The notes: generated from the sequence alone by a model not told the origin. A stretch of 6,529 nucleotides of DNA from Bacteroidota bacterium (GCA_023400335.1 JAEXFF010000194.1:1-6529), one strand, 5' to 3'. Counted from the first letter of the stretch, positions 1 through 5,795 are shown. A program made the numbers and translations.

Positions 1-701
1 ATCCAACGGATATCAGGGCAGGTTCCGCCGTATATGACAGCTTGTGGTTGCAGCTGTTGAATCGTCTGACGGGCTTTTTCGTATTGATAATAGGTACGGG
101 CATTTATATTCCGTTTTTCACAACTGCCACCGTACCAGCCGTCTCCTCCATTGGCCCCGTCAAACCAATACTCGAAAATTTCCCCGTAATTGCTGAGCAG
201 TTCCTGCATTTGATTATGAAAATAGTCTACATAGGAAGCATAGGCGTAATCGGCATGATGACGGTCCCAGGGAGAAAGGTAAATGCCGAATTTTAAGCCG
301 TATTTCCGGCAGGCGTCTGATAATTCTTTTACGATATCTCCTTTTCCTTGTTTCCAGGGAGAATTTTTAACACTATAATCTGTGTATTGGGAAGGCCAGA
401 GGCAAAATCCGTCGTGGTGTTTTGCTGTCAGCATAATTCCCTTTAATCCCGCGGCTTTTATAATGCGAGCCCATTGGTCACAATCCAGATCTGTGGGATT
501 AAAAGTAGAGGCAGGCGTGTCGCCATATCCCCACTCCAGATCATTAAATGTATTTAGTCCGAAATGTATAAAAGCGTATGTTTCCAGTTTCTGCCATTCG
601 ATTTGGTTGGAGGTGGGCAGAGGAAAAACAGGTGCAGGAGGGGGTGTCGTTTGACAGGCACTGAGCAGGAAGAGAATAGATAATAAAAATAGTTTATGCA
701 T
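1..701 (-). CDS. Alpha-L-fucosidase, GH29 family lipoprotein (N-terminal 233 residues; C-terminus beyond the window)
   Basis: Reading the minus strand from the ATG at 701-699 gives an open frame of 233 codons that runs off the left edge without a stop. Residues 1-16 form a lipoprotein signal peptide ending in the lipobox LSAC (Cys16), followed by a Pro/Thr-rich linker, so the enzyme should be lipid-anchored in the envelope. The GH29 catalytic barrel follows: AFIHFG (43-48), EWGYGD (56-61), the fucose-binding KHHDGF (94-99), FGIYLSPWD (138-146) and YWFDGANG (178-185), whose Asp181 is the expected nucleophile. The GH29 acid/base Glu is not in the visible part; the sequence stops at DIRW, just before where it is expected. 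The EWGYGD and WFDGANG wording resembles GH29 subfamily B, which favours alpha-1,3/1,4-fucosyl linkages; that assignment is inference. Such enzymes remove L-fucose from host or dietary glycans. No SusC/SusD gene is visible nearby, so membership of a glycan-utilisation locus cannot be judged. Confidence 0.93.
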   Translation of the reverse strand, partial: MHKLFLLSILFLLSACQTTPPPAPVFPLPTSNQIEWQKLETYAFIHFGLNTFNDLEWGYGDTPASTFNPTDLDCDQWARIIKAAGLKGIMLTAKHHDGFCLWPSQYTDYSVKNSPWKQGKGDIVKELSDACRKYGLKFGIYLSPWDRHHADYAYASYVDYFHNQMQELLSNYGEIFEYWFDGANGGDGWYGGSCEKRNINARTYYQYEKARQTIQQLQPQAVIYGGTCPDIRW

Positions 702-720
702 ATTAATTTTCTTTAATATG

Positions 721-728
721 CAAATATG
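721..728 (-). promoter_or_regulatory. Weak candidate -7 box for the fucosidase gene
   Basis: On the minus strand this octamer reads CATATTTG, one mismatch from the Bacteroidota -7 consensus TAnnTTTG. It lies about 20 bases before the fucosidase ATG and downstream of the terminator that ends the preceding unit, so a promoter is expected near here. I find no TTTG at the proper distance for a -33 element, and the implied leader is very short, so this is only tentative. Confidence 0.22.
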
Positions 729-760
729 CTAGTTTAAAATGAATTTTTAAAAAAGAAGGA

Positions 761-792
761 TAAAAAAATTCCGGCGGATCTGCCGGAATTTT
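761..792 (-). terminator. Intrinsic terminator after the outer-membrane protein gene
   Basis: Positions 765-775 and 782-792 are a perfect 11-bp inverted repeat (GC-rich core CCGGC/GCCGG) around a 6-base loop. On the minus strand the hairpin is followed by a run of seven T. It starts 7 bases past the stop codon of the beta-barrel gene at 800, as expected for a rho-independent terminator. It also separates that unit from the fucosidase gene. The A-rich stem base also gives a few T on the plus strand, but no plus-strand gene needs it. Confidence 0.9.
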
Positions 793-799
793 AAACATT

Positions 800-1423
800 T
801 TATTGAGCTCCCAAGAGGATAAGACCGATACTGAAAGCAAAACTCTGGAATTCGGGTACTCTGCCGTGGGCAGCTCGCGTACCGTAACTGTAACGTGCTC
901 CGAAATTCAATGCAATCTGGTCGCTGAGCGGGACATACATACCGATTTCGGGTGCAAAACTGAATTGCCATCTGGAAATGGTAGAAGAATATTGTCCTAC
1001 TTCCAGGCGCTTTTCTGTCCAGCGTGTACCTACACCTAGGCCGACAAACGGACGGACAGAAGTCGTGTTGTCTGTAAAATAATAACGTCCGATAGCCATC
1101 AGGGGGACGGTGTTGATATACCGGTATTGATTGCCCGTTATGGTATAGATATTATCGTTGCCCTGAAAGCGGAAATTATTAGTGTGGTGGTCCAGGTTGT
1201 GATAAAATACGTTCCAGCCGATAGCTCCGCCGATTGAAAAATAGTCTCCCAGGAACTGATGATATTCGAGGTCTGCGCCTCTGAAACTACCTTTGTTTGT
1301 AAAATCTTTGATATCGCCGAGGGGTACGCTTATCTGGTAGTTGAGATTAAGCATCTGGGCTTTTAATAGTGGACTCAGCCCAAACAACAGGATTGCGATT
1401 ACTAATATTTTTTTCATACTCAA
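800..1423 (-). CDS. Outer-membrane beta-barrel protein (small porin-like/OmpX-type), function unknown
   Basis: This 207-residue protein has a clear Sec signal peptide: MSMKK, a hydrophobic stretch (6-20) and a likely signal peptidase I site after Ala22 (LKA/Q). The mature part of about 185 residues alternates polar and hydrophobic/aromatic residues, for example NLNYQISVPLG, YFSIGGAIGWNVFY, PLMAIGRYYF, RPFVGLGVGTRW, WQFSFAPEIGMYVPL, IALNFGARYSYG and SFAFSIGLILLG. This is the pattern of a small, probably eight-stranded barrel of the OmpX/OmpW/PorT-like superfamily. Gly-rich turns and 'VGLGVG' are common in Bacteroidota barrels. Start choice: ATG at 1423 or the in-frame ATG at 1417 (MKKILV); the second gives a more typical signal peptide, and neither has a good Shine-Dalgarno. 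It lies 79 bases downstream of the DUF4136 lipoprotein gene on the same strand, with no convincing terminator between them, so co-transcription is plausible. No specific substrate or partner can be read from the sequence. Confidence 0.85.
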   Translation of the reverse strand: MSMKKILVIAILLFGLSPLLKAQMLNLNYQISVPLGDIKDFTNKGSFRGADLEYHQFLGDYFSIGGAIGWNVFYHNLDHHTNNFRFQGNDNIYTITGNQYRYINTVPLMAIGRYYFTDNTTSVRPFVGLGVGTRWTEKRLEVGQYSSTISRWQFSFAPEIGMYVPLSDQIALNFGARYSYGTRAAHGRVPEFQSFAFSIGLILLGAQ

Positions 1424-1502
1424 TCGTTTTTTATATCTTAAATAATGAATGTCAGTTGATAATTTTATAGGATCGTAATAAACTTTCTGCTTAAAAATCC
1501 TA

Positions 1503-2180
1503 TTATTTGCCTAAGTAAGGTGACTGAACGAAACATTGTCTGATTTGTGTTTCAGCTCGTTGAAGGATATAATCAGTGGAACCTGCAATGATACCGTCTG
1601 CGATACCGCTCCACAATACGGGTATTTTATTACTGGATTCCGTAACGTTTGACGGATCAAGCATATCGATTACAATAGAGCCGGAACGGTAAGAATACAG
1701 ATTTATAGAGCCCCATGGGTAATAAGGGCCGAAACTTGGCCAATTCCAACCCGGGTAATACCCCCAGCCGTACCAGTCCCAACCTGGATACCAACCCCAA
1801 TAGTTATACCAGTTATTGTATACGAAGTAGTAATTTACATTTGAAAAAGCAGAAACAGTAACGATAAAGTCGGGTTTATCTGTTTCAGAACCTTGAATTC
1901 TCTGGTATCCTAAGGCTTGAAATTCCGATTCAACCAATTTGAGAATAGCTTGGTCGAATTGATGCCCCCCATTAATCTCGTCGTTTTTACTTACGAAATA
2001 AACAATAGTATCCGGCATCGAATAGGTGGTGAGACTGGCAAAAAAGTTTGCATCTTTGTCCCGGTCGTAAGTTGTCATAGCAACGTCGTAATCTACCGTT
2101 TTGTCAGCTCCTTCAGGATAGCAGGATACCAATAACTGAGCAAACAATCCGGTTAGTAGTAAAAATAGTAAACGTCTCAT
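1503..2180 (-). CDS. DUF4136-type lipoprotein with a Trp/Tyr/Gly-rich insertion
   Basis: This 225-residue protein starts with a lipoprotein signal peptide whose lipobox LVSC gives a lipidated Cys20; the next residues are Tyr-Pro, so outer-membrane sorting is likely. The framework resembles DUF4136 lipoproteins: an early 'DYDVAMTTYDRDKDANFFASLTTY'-like segment (30-53), a helical region with FDQAILKLVESEFQALGY (75-92), 'KPDFIVTVSAF' (102-112), a strand GSIVIDMLDP (167-176), then 'VLWSGIADGII' (188-198) and a C-terminal helix. Between these, residues 117-156 are extraordinarily aromatic: 9 Trp, 11 Tyr and 2 Phe in 40 residues. They include two near-identical units, WGWYPGWDW (128-136) and WGYYPGWNW (139-147), 11 residues apart. 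Other DUF4136 proteins carry shorter Trp/Tyr patches here. The biochemical role is unknown; an envelope function is inferred from the lipobox and the neighbouring barrel gene. Family assignment is by motif memory, not by search. Confidence 0.8.
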   Translation of the reverse strand: MRRLLFLLLTGLFAQLLVSCYPEGADKTVDYDVAMTTYDRDKDANFFASLTTYSMPDTIVYFVSKNDEINGGHQFDQAILKLVESEFQALGYQRIQGSETDKPDFIVTVSAFSNVNYYFVYNNWYNYWGWYPGWDWYGWGYYPGWNWPSFGPYYPWGSINLYSYRSGSIVIDMLDPSNVTESSNKIPVLWSGIADGIIAGSTDYILQRAETQIRQCFVQSPYLGK

Positions 2181-2378
2181 ACTTAGTTTGTTTTTAGTTT
2201 AACATTCTTTTATTATCAATCTGTGTGCTAGATTTTTTATAAATCATTTTTAATAATATGGAGGTATACGTCAACTATTTTAAATGGTTGCACTTATTTT
2301 TTTACGCTTGATGAGGAAAAAAAACGAAAGGTCTGTGAATAAAAGAGATAAAAAGCGAAATAAACGGTTGTTAAGATT

Positions 2379-2771
2379 TTATTCGGGATCTGTAGCCAAA
2401 ATAGATTTATAGCCGTGGGTCTTGGCAATATTCATAATACGGACTACATGTTCAATGGGGACTGATTTTTCCGCCTGAATCTGAATACAAGGATCCTCCG
2501 AATTTTTTAATTCATTGACGATTTTACTTTCCAGCATAGAAAAAGGCGTGACTTTGGCATTAAAATAATAAACCAGGTTTTTATCGATGGACACCGTGAC
2601 AGTTTGCCTGTTGGAAAGTTGGTTGGTGCTTTTGGGTAATAAGAGTTTTAAGGCATTCGGATTTACTAAAGTGGAGGTGACAAGGAAAAAAATCAGTAAG
2701 AGAAATACAATGTCAGTCATAGATGACATATTGAAATGAGGGTTTATTTTGCTTTTTCTCTTAATGGTCAT
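2379..2771 (-). CDS. exbD: ExbD/TolR-family biopolymer transport protein
   Basis: This 130-residue protein has the family layout. A short basic cytoplasmic N-terminus (MTIKRKSKINPHFN) leads into one transmembrane helix at about 18-36. That helix contains the conserved MTDIVFLLLIFFLVTS with Asp20, the proton-carrying carboxylate of the family. A periplasmic domain of about 90 residues follows, ending in the typical 'VRIMNIAKTHGYKSILATDPE'. The conserved Pro-rich entry 'LLLPKS' (residues 44-49) is present. Length and arrangement are normal for ExbD. The gene starts 16 bases after the stop of the ExbB gene, so the two form an operon. With ExbB it should make the inner-membrane motor that turns the proton gradient into mechanical force on a TonB-like partner, but no tonB follows; the next gene on this strand begins 198 bases further on. 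TolR is an alternative name, but no tolA/tolB/pal is visible. Confidence 0.92.
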   Translation of the reverse strand: MTIKRKSKINPHFNMSSMTDIVFLLLIFFLVTSTLVNPNALKLLLPKSTNQLSNRQTVTVSIDKNLVYYFNAKVTPFSMLESKIVNELKNSEDPCIQIQAEKSVPIEHVVRIMNIAKTHGYKSILATDPE

Positions 2772-2787
2772 AGCGTTTCTTTGCTTT

Positions 2788-3462
2788 TTACTTTTTTAAA
2801 GTATATAAAGAATCGAGGAATGCCGAGATCGAATTTTCCCATTCGTCAGTTGTCTTTTCTATCCGTGCAACTAAGATATTATAACCGAAATAGGCGATAA
2901 TTCCGACGATCAGACCTGCAACGGTAGTGATCATTGCCGTATAAATCCCTCTGGATAACAAAGTAATATTAATATTATTTCCCGCTAAAGACATATCATA
3001 GAAAGCCTGGACCATGCCCACGACTGTTCCTAAAAAACCGATCATGGGTGCGATACCGGCTACCGTAGCTAATAGGGATAATCCTTTTTCCAGCAGGGCA
3101 ATTTCGCTACTGGCCGCATTTTCCATACTGCTGCGAAGTTCCGAAACAGGAATATGGGAATAACGGATTCCCTTTTGTAATATACGGGCTAAAGGACTGT
3201 CTTCGGCTTTACATTCTTGTAAAGCTGCAGCAGAATTACCCGTTTCCATATACCGGACGATCCTCTCCGTAAATTCTTGTGGCGTTTTGGTTAATTTACG
3301 AAGGACTGAAAACCTCTCACAGATAATATAAATCCCTGCAAGGGAAAGGAGGAAAATAGGAATCATTAACCAGCCTCCCTTAATAATCAGACTCCATAAA
3401 CTGAGATTCGCTTCAGTTGCCGGAGAGGTAACCGCGGCCGTCAGTAATAAAATTATATTCAT
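2788..3462 (-). CDS. exbB: ExbB/TolQ/MotA-family proton channel protein
   Basis: This 224-residue protein has the three-helix ExbB/TolQ plan. Helix 1 is at about 29-48 (GGWLMIPIFLLSLAGIYIIC), followed by Glu49-Arg50 as usual. A cytoplasmic helical domain (about 52-125) holds the SPLARIL (89-95) and SSMENAASSEIALLEKGL regions. Helix 2 has the signature APMIGFLGTVVGMVQAF (138-154), and helix 3 is at about 172-195 with a Thr-rich face (T175, T179, T180) where the family places its pore threonine. The first 20 residues are mildly hydrophobic, as in many Bacteroidota ExbB proteins. The gene heads a two-gene operon with exbD. The 208-base spacer upstream is shared with the divergent YeiH gene; I find no well-spaced promoter for this direction. 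ExbB forms the pentameric channel around ExbD that energises TonB-dependent outer-membrane transport. Without tonB here, the transported substrate is unknown. Confidence 0.93.
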   Translation of the reverse strand: MNIILLLTAAVTSPATEANLSLWSLIIKGGWLMIPIFLLSLAGIYIICERFSVLRKLTKTPQEFTERIVRYMETGNSAAALQECKAEDSPLARILQKGIRYSHIPVSELRSSMENAASSEIALLEKGLSLLATVAGIAPMIGFLGTVVGMVQAFYDMSLAGNNINITLLSRGIYTAMITTVAGLIVGIIAYFGYNILVARIEKTTDEWENSISAFLDSLYTLKK

Positions 3463-3541
3463 AGTTCCGGATTTTTCGTGTGCGAAGATAATTGTTTTGG
3501 AGCAAACAAAAAAACGATAGGTAAAAAAGCCATTGACAAAA

Positions 3542-3554
3542 TCCCTTCAAGGGA
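3542..3554. promoter_or_regulatory. Short palindrome in the exbB/yeiH divergent spacer
   Basis: TCCCTT (3542-3547) and AAGGGA (3549-3554) are perfect inverted 6-bp arms around one central base. The spacing is too tight for an RNA hairpin but suits a protein dimer. It lies about 80 bases upstream of exbB and about 117 bases upstream of yeiH, next to the stronger LysR-type site. A regulator cannot be named, and a 12-bp palindrome may arise by chance. Confidence 0.25.
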
Positions 3555-3567
3555 GGTTTCCGGAACG

Positions 3568-3593
3568 ATAACTAAAAGTTATTCCCAATAACT
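3568..3593. promoter_or_regulatory. Predicted LysR-type operator: three alternating ATAACT/AGTTAT half-sites upstream of yeiH
   Basis: Three copies of one half-site alternate in orientation: ATAACT (3568-3573), AGTTAT (3577-3582) and ATAACT (3588-3593). The first pair has arms 3 bases apart. The second extends to 7-bp arms, AGTTATT (3577-3583) and AATAACT (3587-3593), around CCC. The core TTATTCCCAATAA (3579-3591) is TTA-N7-TAA and satisfies the LysR box T-N11-A, which is the pattern used by the CbbR/CmpR/CysL-like branch. The only LysR gene in the window belongs to that branch. The block ends about 78 bases before the YeiH start codon. A TTTG at 3596-3599 directly after it could be a -33 element, but I find no properly spaced -7 box: TTCTTTTG at 3626-3633 would need a 26-base spacer. 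Overlapping multiple half-sites of this kind are typical of activator-plus-tetramer binding. The regulator assignment is inference. Confidence 0.6.
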
Positions 3594-3670
3594 ATTTTGA
3601 TGCCGGATATCTCGATAAAATGTGATTCTTTTGCATTGTTTTTAATCCATCTAATTTAATACAACCTGAA

Positions 3671-4732
3671 ATGAGATTAAGTGAAAAAAGGGGCAATATG
3701 CTTCATGGAATACTGCTGATCGCCTTATTTTCTTGTGCGGCGTTTTATATCGGAGATTTTCCTTTTTTTAAAAAGTTATCCTTTAGTCCGTTGATTATAG
3801 GTATTATCCTGGGTATGTTATATGCCAATAGTTTGAGAAATCGTTTGCCGGCAGCCTGGGTACCTGGAATCCTGTTCAGTTCTAAGCAAATATTACGGCT
3901 GGGAATTATTCTGTATGGTTTCCGTTTGACTTTTCAGAATATTGTGGATGTCGGTTTACCGGCTATCATTATAGATGCTATTATTGTAACAGTTACGATT
4001 ACAGGAGGAGTTTTTGTCGGAAAATTATTGAAGATGGATAAAAGCGTAGCTCTTTTGACTTCTGTAGGGAGTGGGATCTGTGGAGCTGCCGCGATTCTGG
4101 GGGCGGAAGCTACTATTAAAAGTAAACCTTATAAAACGGCTGTTGCCGTCTCTACTGTGGTGATATTCGGTACCCTTTCTATGTTTTTATATCCGGTCCT
4201 TTATAAAAACGGTATTTTTCAGCTTACTCCGGAGCAAATGGGACTTTATACCGGATCGACTTTACATGAGGTCGCTCACGTTGTGGGGGCAGGGAATGCG
4301 ATTGGAAAAGAAACTTCAGATGTAGCCATTATTGTCAAAATGATTCGTGTCATTATGTTGGTCCCGGCCTTGTTGATTATCAGCTATGTTATTGCCAGGG
4401 CCAGAGCCAAAGCCAGAATGCGGGCGAACCGGAAAGAAGGGGGACAGAGAGGAGGACAGAAAATTGCTGTACCCTGGTTTGCTATCGGATTTTTAGGTGT
4501 AATCGGTTTTAATTCTTTTGATTTGTTGCCTCAGCCGGCAATCGGATTTATCAATAATCTGGATACTTTTTTATTGACTATGGCTATGACAGCCTTGGGT
4601 GCAGAAACCAACTTCGAGAAATTCAAAAAGGCAGGAATAAAACCGTTTGTATTGGCTTTAATTTTATATGCCTGGTTGTTGAGCGGGGGATATTTACTGG
4701 TCAAATATGTCTCTCCCCATTTATTTTTCTGA
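3671..4732 (+). CDS. yeiH: YeiH-family putative sulfate/sulfur-anion exporter (UPF0324)
   Basis: This 353-residue polytopic inner-membrane protein matches the YeiH family (Cons_hypoth698) in length and motifs: LRLGIILYGFRLTF (75-88), VGSGICGAAAILGAEA (132-147), and GSTLHEVAHVVGAG (195-208), with His199, Glu200 and His203 in the middle of a membrane segment. The C-terminal 'DTFLLTMAMTALGAETNFEKFKKAGIKP' is also typical. About ten hydrophobic segments are visible, with a basic cytoplasmic loop at 243-264 (RARAKARMRANRK, then Gly/Gln-rich). The family name 'putative sulfate exporter' rests on weak evidence; in enterobacteria yeiH sits beside the LysR gene yeiE, and sulfite has been proposed as the signal. 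Here a YeiE-like regulator lies immediately downstream, tail to tail, 34 bases away. Start choice: ATG at 3671; Met10 at 3698, preceded by AAAAGGGG, is a possible alternative that removes only a basic N-tail. Transcription is probably controlled through the half-sites at 3568-3593. Confidence 0.9.
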   Translation: MRLSEKRGNMLHGILLIALFSCAAFYIGDFPFFKKLSFSPLIIGIILGMLYANSLRNRLPAAWVPGILFSSKQILRLGIILYGFRLTFQNIVDVGLPAIIIDAIIVTVTITGGVFVGKLLKMDKSVALLTSVGSGICGAAAILGAEATIKSKPYKTAVAVSTVVIFGTLSMFLYPVLYKNGIFQLTPEQMGLYTGSTLHEVAHVVGAGNAIGKETSDVAIIVKMIRVIMLVPALLIISYVIARARAKARMRANRKEGGQRGGQKIAVPWFAIGFLGVIGFNSFDLLPQPAIGFINNLDTFLLTMAMTALGAETNFEKFKKAGIKPFVLALILYAWLLSGGYLLVKYVSPHLFF

Positions 4733-4766
4733 TCATCCACCTAAAACAGTTGAATATTTAAACAGT

Positions 4767-5651
4767 TTATATTTTTTGTTTTAAAGTAAATTCCATAAAC
4801 TGGCGGGCATACGGGTCAGGTTCACCTTGACGGTGAATGATATAAAACATACGGTGAATGGAGAGATCATTCATTTCTATCAATTTTAGTTTGCCGGCGG
4901 ATAATTCTTCGCGTACACTGTATATGGAAAGCAGGGCGAAACAGTCGGAATGCAGAAGATAATGTTTGATCCCTTCGGTTGACCCCAATATTAAACGGCT
5001 GTTGAGTAGATTAATATGAATGCCGGCTTCCTTTAATTGTTTTCGGATGATATGGTAAGTACCCGAACCTTTTTCCCGGAAAACAAAAGGAAGCTGAATA
5101 AATTTTTCCGGAGATATATTCTCTTCGACGGGAGTATTCTGGGCTGTAATCAACACGATTTCGTCGCGGATATAAGGTATATAGTGAATGTCGGGTTGGG
5201 AAGGAGTTCCTTCAATAAAAGCTAACTGGATATTCCCGGCGAGAATCTCGTGTTCAATTTGGTCTGTATTTCCGCTTGTCAGACAAATATTGATCTGGGG
5301 AGATTGGGTTGTAAACCGAGCCAATACTTCTGGTAATACGTATTGAGAGAGGGTCGTACTTGCTCCGAGACAAAGGGTCCCTTTAATAGATGCGCGCATT
5401 TTTCCCATTTCATAGTCGATTTCCCGTTCTCTTTGTATGAGAAATTCGGTTTTTTCAAATAAATATTTCCCGGCTTCCGTCAGTTGCATCCGACCTTTTT
5501 CCCGAAGGAATAAAGTGATGCCTAGTTCTTTTTCCAATTCTTTTATGTTTTTAGAAATAGCCGGTTGGGTGAGTAATAGTTCTTCGGCTACTTTTGTCGT
5601 ATTGGGATTTTTGGCCAAATGATAAAATACCTTATATTTATGATCGAGCAT
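4767..5651 (-). CDS. LysR-type transcriptional regulator, YeiE/CysL/CbbR-like
   Basis: This 294-residue protein has normal LysR length and layout. The N-terminal winged helix-turn-helix spans about 3-61, with TKVAEELLLTQPAISKNIKE (19-38) as the recognition unit, then LEKELGITLFLREKGRMQLTEAG. A linker helix (about 62-87) precedes the effector-binding domain from about 91. Within that domain GASTTLSQYVLPEVLARF (96-113), the FIEG turn (145-148), and REKGSGT (192-198) are hallmarks of the CysL/YeiE/CbbR branch. The Ser/Thr-rich loop 98-100 is where such proteins contact small anions. Position 199 is Tyr, where many relatives have Arg. 'LGSTEGIKHYL' (222-232) is also standard. It is convergent with the YeiH gene and divergent from the V-ATPase operon. 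A good predicted promoter lies at 5679-5710, and a half-site matching the yeiH operator overlaps the predicted start of transcription, suggesting autorepression. The likely target is yeiH; the effector, perhaps sulfite or another sulfur anion, is inferred from the family. Confidence 0.92.
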   Translation of the reverse strand: MLDHKYKVFYHLAKNPNTTKVAEELLLTQPAISKNIKELEKELGITLFLREKGRMQLTEAGKYLFEKTEFLIQREREIDYEMGKMRASIKGTLCLGASTTLSQYVLPEVLARFTTQSPQINICLTSGNTDQIEHEILAGNIQLAFIEGTPSQPDIHYIPYIRDEIVLITAQNTPVEENISPEKFIQLPFVFREKGSGTYHIIRKQLKEAGIHINLLNSRLILGSTEGIKHYLLHSDCFALLSIYSVREELSAGKLKLIEMNDLSIHRMFYIIHRQGEPDPYARQFMEFTLKQKI

Positions 5652-5667
5652 TCCTTTGAAAAATTGA

Positions 5668-5677
5668 AGTTATTAAC
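5668..5677. promoter_or_regulatory. Candidate autoregulatory half-site at the LysR gene start region
   Basis: AGTTATT at 5668-5674 is identical to the 7-base arm at 3577-3583 in the yeiH operator, and it also forms GTTA-T-TAAC (5669-5677), a 9-base palindrome around one base. It lies immediately downstream of the predicted LysR -7 box (5679-5686), about where transcription should begin, and 17 bases before the start codon. LysR regulators commonly repress their own gene from such positions. The same 7-mer occurs by chance in coding DNA at 1811-1817, so a single half-site alone is weak evidence. Confidence 0.35.
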
Positions 5678-5678
5678 G

Positions 5679-5710
5679 CAAATTAAAAGAAATTAATCGG
5701 CTAAAACAAA
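5679..5710 (-). promoter_or_regulatory. Predicted promoter of the LysR gene
   Basis: On the minus strand, TTTG (5710-5707) is followed after 20 bases by TTAATTTG (5686-5679). This fits the Bacteroidota -33 TTTG / -7 TAnnTTTG pattern with a single mismatch in the -7 box (second base T instead of A). Transcription would start near 5672, giving a leader of about 20 bases before the ATG at 5651. Both spacing and position are sensible; it has not been tested against other initiation signals. Confidence 0.5.
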
Positions 5711-5773
5711 GAAATATGTTTCTTCGTAAAGGGAAAATACGTTTCCGGATAGAGAAAGAAAGAGCGGGTGAAG

Positions 5774-5795
5774 CGATTTAAAACGTTTTAATTCG
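5774..5795. promoter_or_regulatory. 22-bp near-perfect palindrome, probable operator upstream of the V-ATPase promoter
   Basis: The core TTAAAACGTTTTAA (5778-5791) is a perfect 14-bp palindrome centred on CG. Beyond one mismatched pair (5777/5792), the flanks CGA (5774-5776) and TCG (5793-5795) pair again, so 20 of 22 positions are symmetric. With no loop it is not a terminator; it is the form of a binding site for a dimeric regulator. Palindromes with a central CG and A/T arms are typical of LacI/GalR-type operators, but others, such as Crp-like or TetR-type regulators, cannot be excluded. It ends 9 bases before the predicted -33 element of the V-ATPase operon and lies about 64 bases upstream of the LysR -33 element, so it most likely serves the ATPase side. 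No matching regulator is encoded in this window. Confidence 0.5.

Noticed and set aside
42..654. Plus-strand open frames of 84 and 90 codons at 42-296 and 382-654.
   Set aside because: They lie antisense to the GH29 fucosidase, whose minus-strand frame carries clear family motifs throughout. Their translations show no recognisable domain.
1464..1503. Inverted repeat ATAGGAT/ATCCTAT between the DUF4136 gene and the barrel gene, a possible terminator.
   Set aside because: The arms are only 7 bp and A/T-rich with a loop of over 20 bases, and on the minus strand the hairpin is followed by A, not T. It does not support termination there.
1802..1817. AGTTATACC followed by AGTTATT, resembling the yeiH operator half-sites.
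   Set aside because: It lies inside the Trp/Tyr/Asn-rich coding stretch of the DUF4136 gene, where AAC, TAT and TGG codons produce it; the copies are direct, not inverted.
2181..2378. Spacer between exbD and the DUF4136 gene, examined for a small gene, promoter or terminator.
   Set aside because: It is very A/T-rich. TTGACG on the minus strand has no -10 or -7 box at a usual distance, no stable GC hairpin is present, and no plausible small coding frame was found.
3503..3540. Candidate exbB promoter on the minus strand (TTTG at 3540-3537 and TTTTTTTG or TTTGTTTG near 3503-3514).
   Set aside because: The -7 match lies in a T homopolymer and the spacing is 22 or 26 bases depending on the choice, so it is not distinguishable from chance.
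4744..4775. Direct repeat of AAACAGTT (4744-4751 and 4760-4767) and an A/T-rich imperfect palindrome between the convergent yeiH and LysR genes, a possible shared terminator.
   Set aside because: The palindrome has a one-base centre and mostly A/T pairs with mismatches. A following T run exists only on the plus strand, so a stable terminator hairpin is not convincing.
5732..5746. GGAAA/TTTCC inverted repeat in the LysR/V-ATPase spacer.
   Set aside because: The 5-bp arms with a 5-base gap are short, and similar GAAA/TTTC pairs recur nearby (5711-5722) because the spacer is A/T-rich with many GAAA runs.
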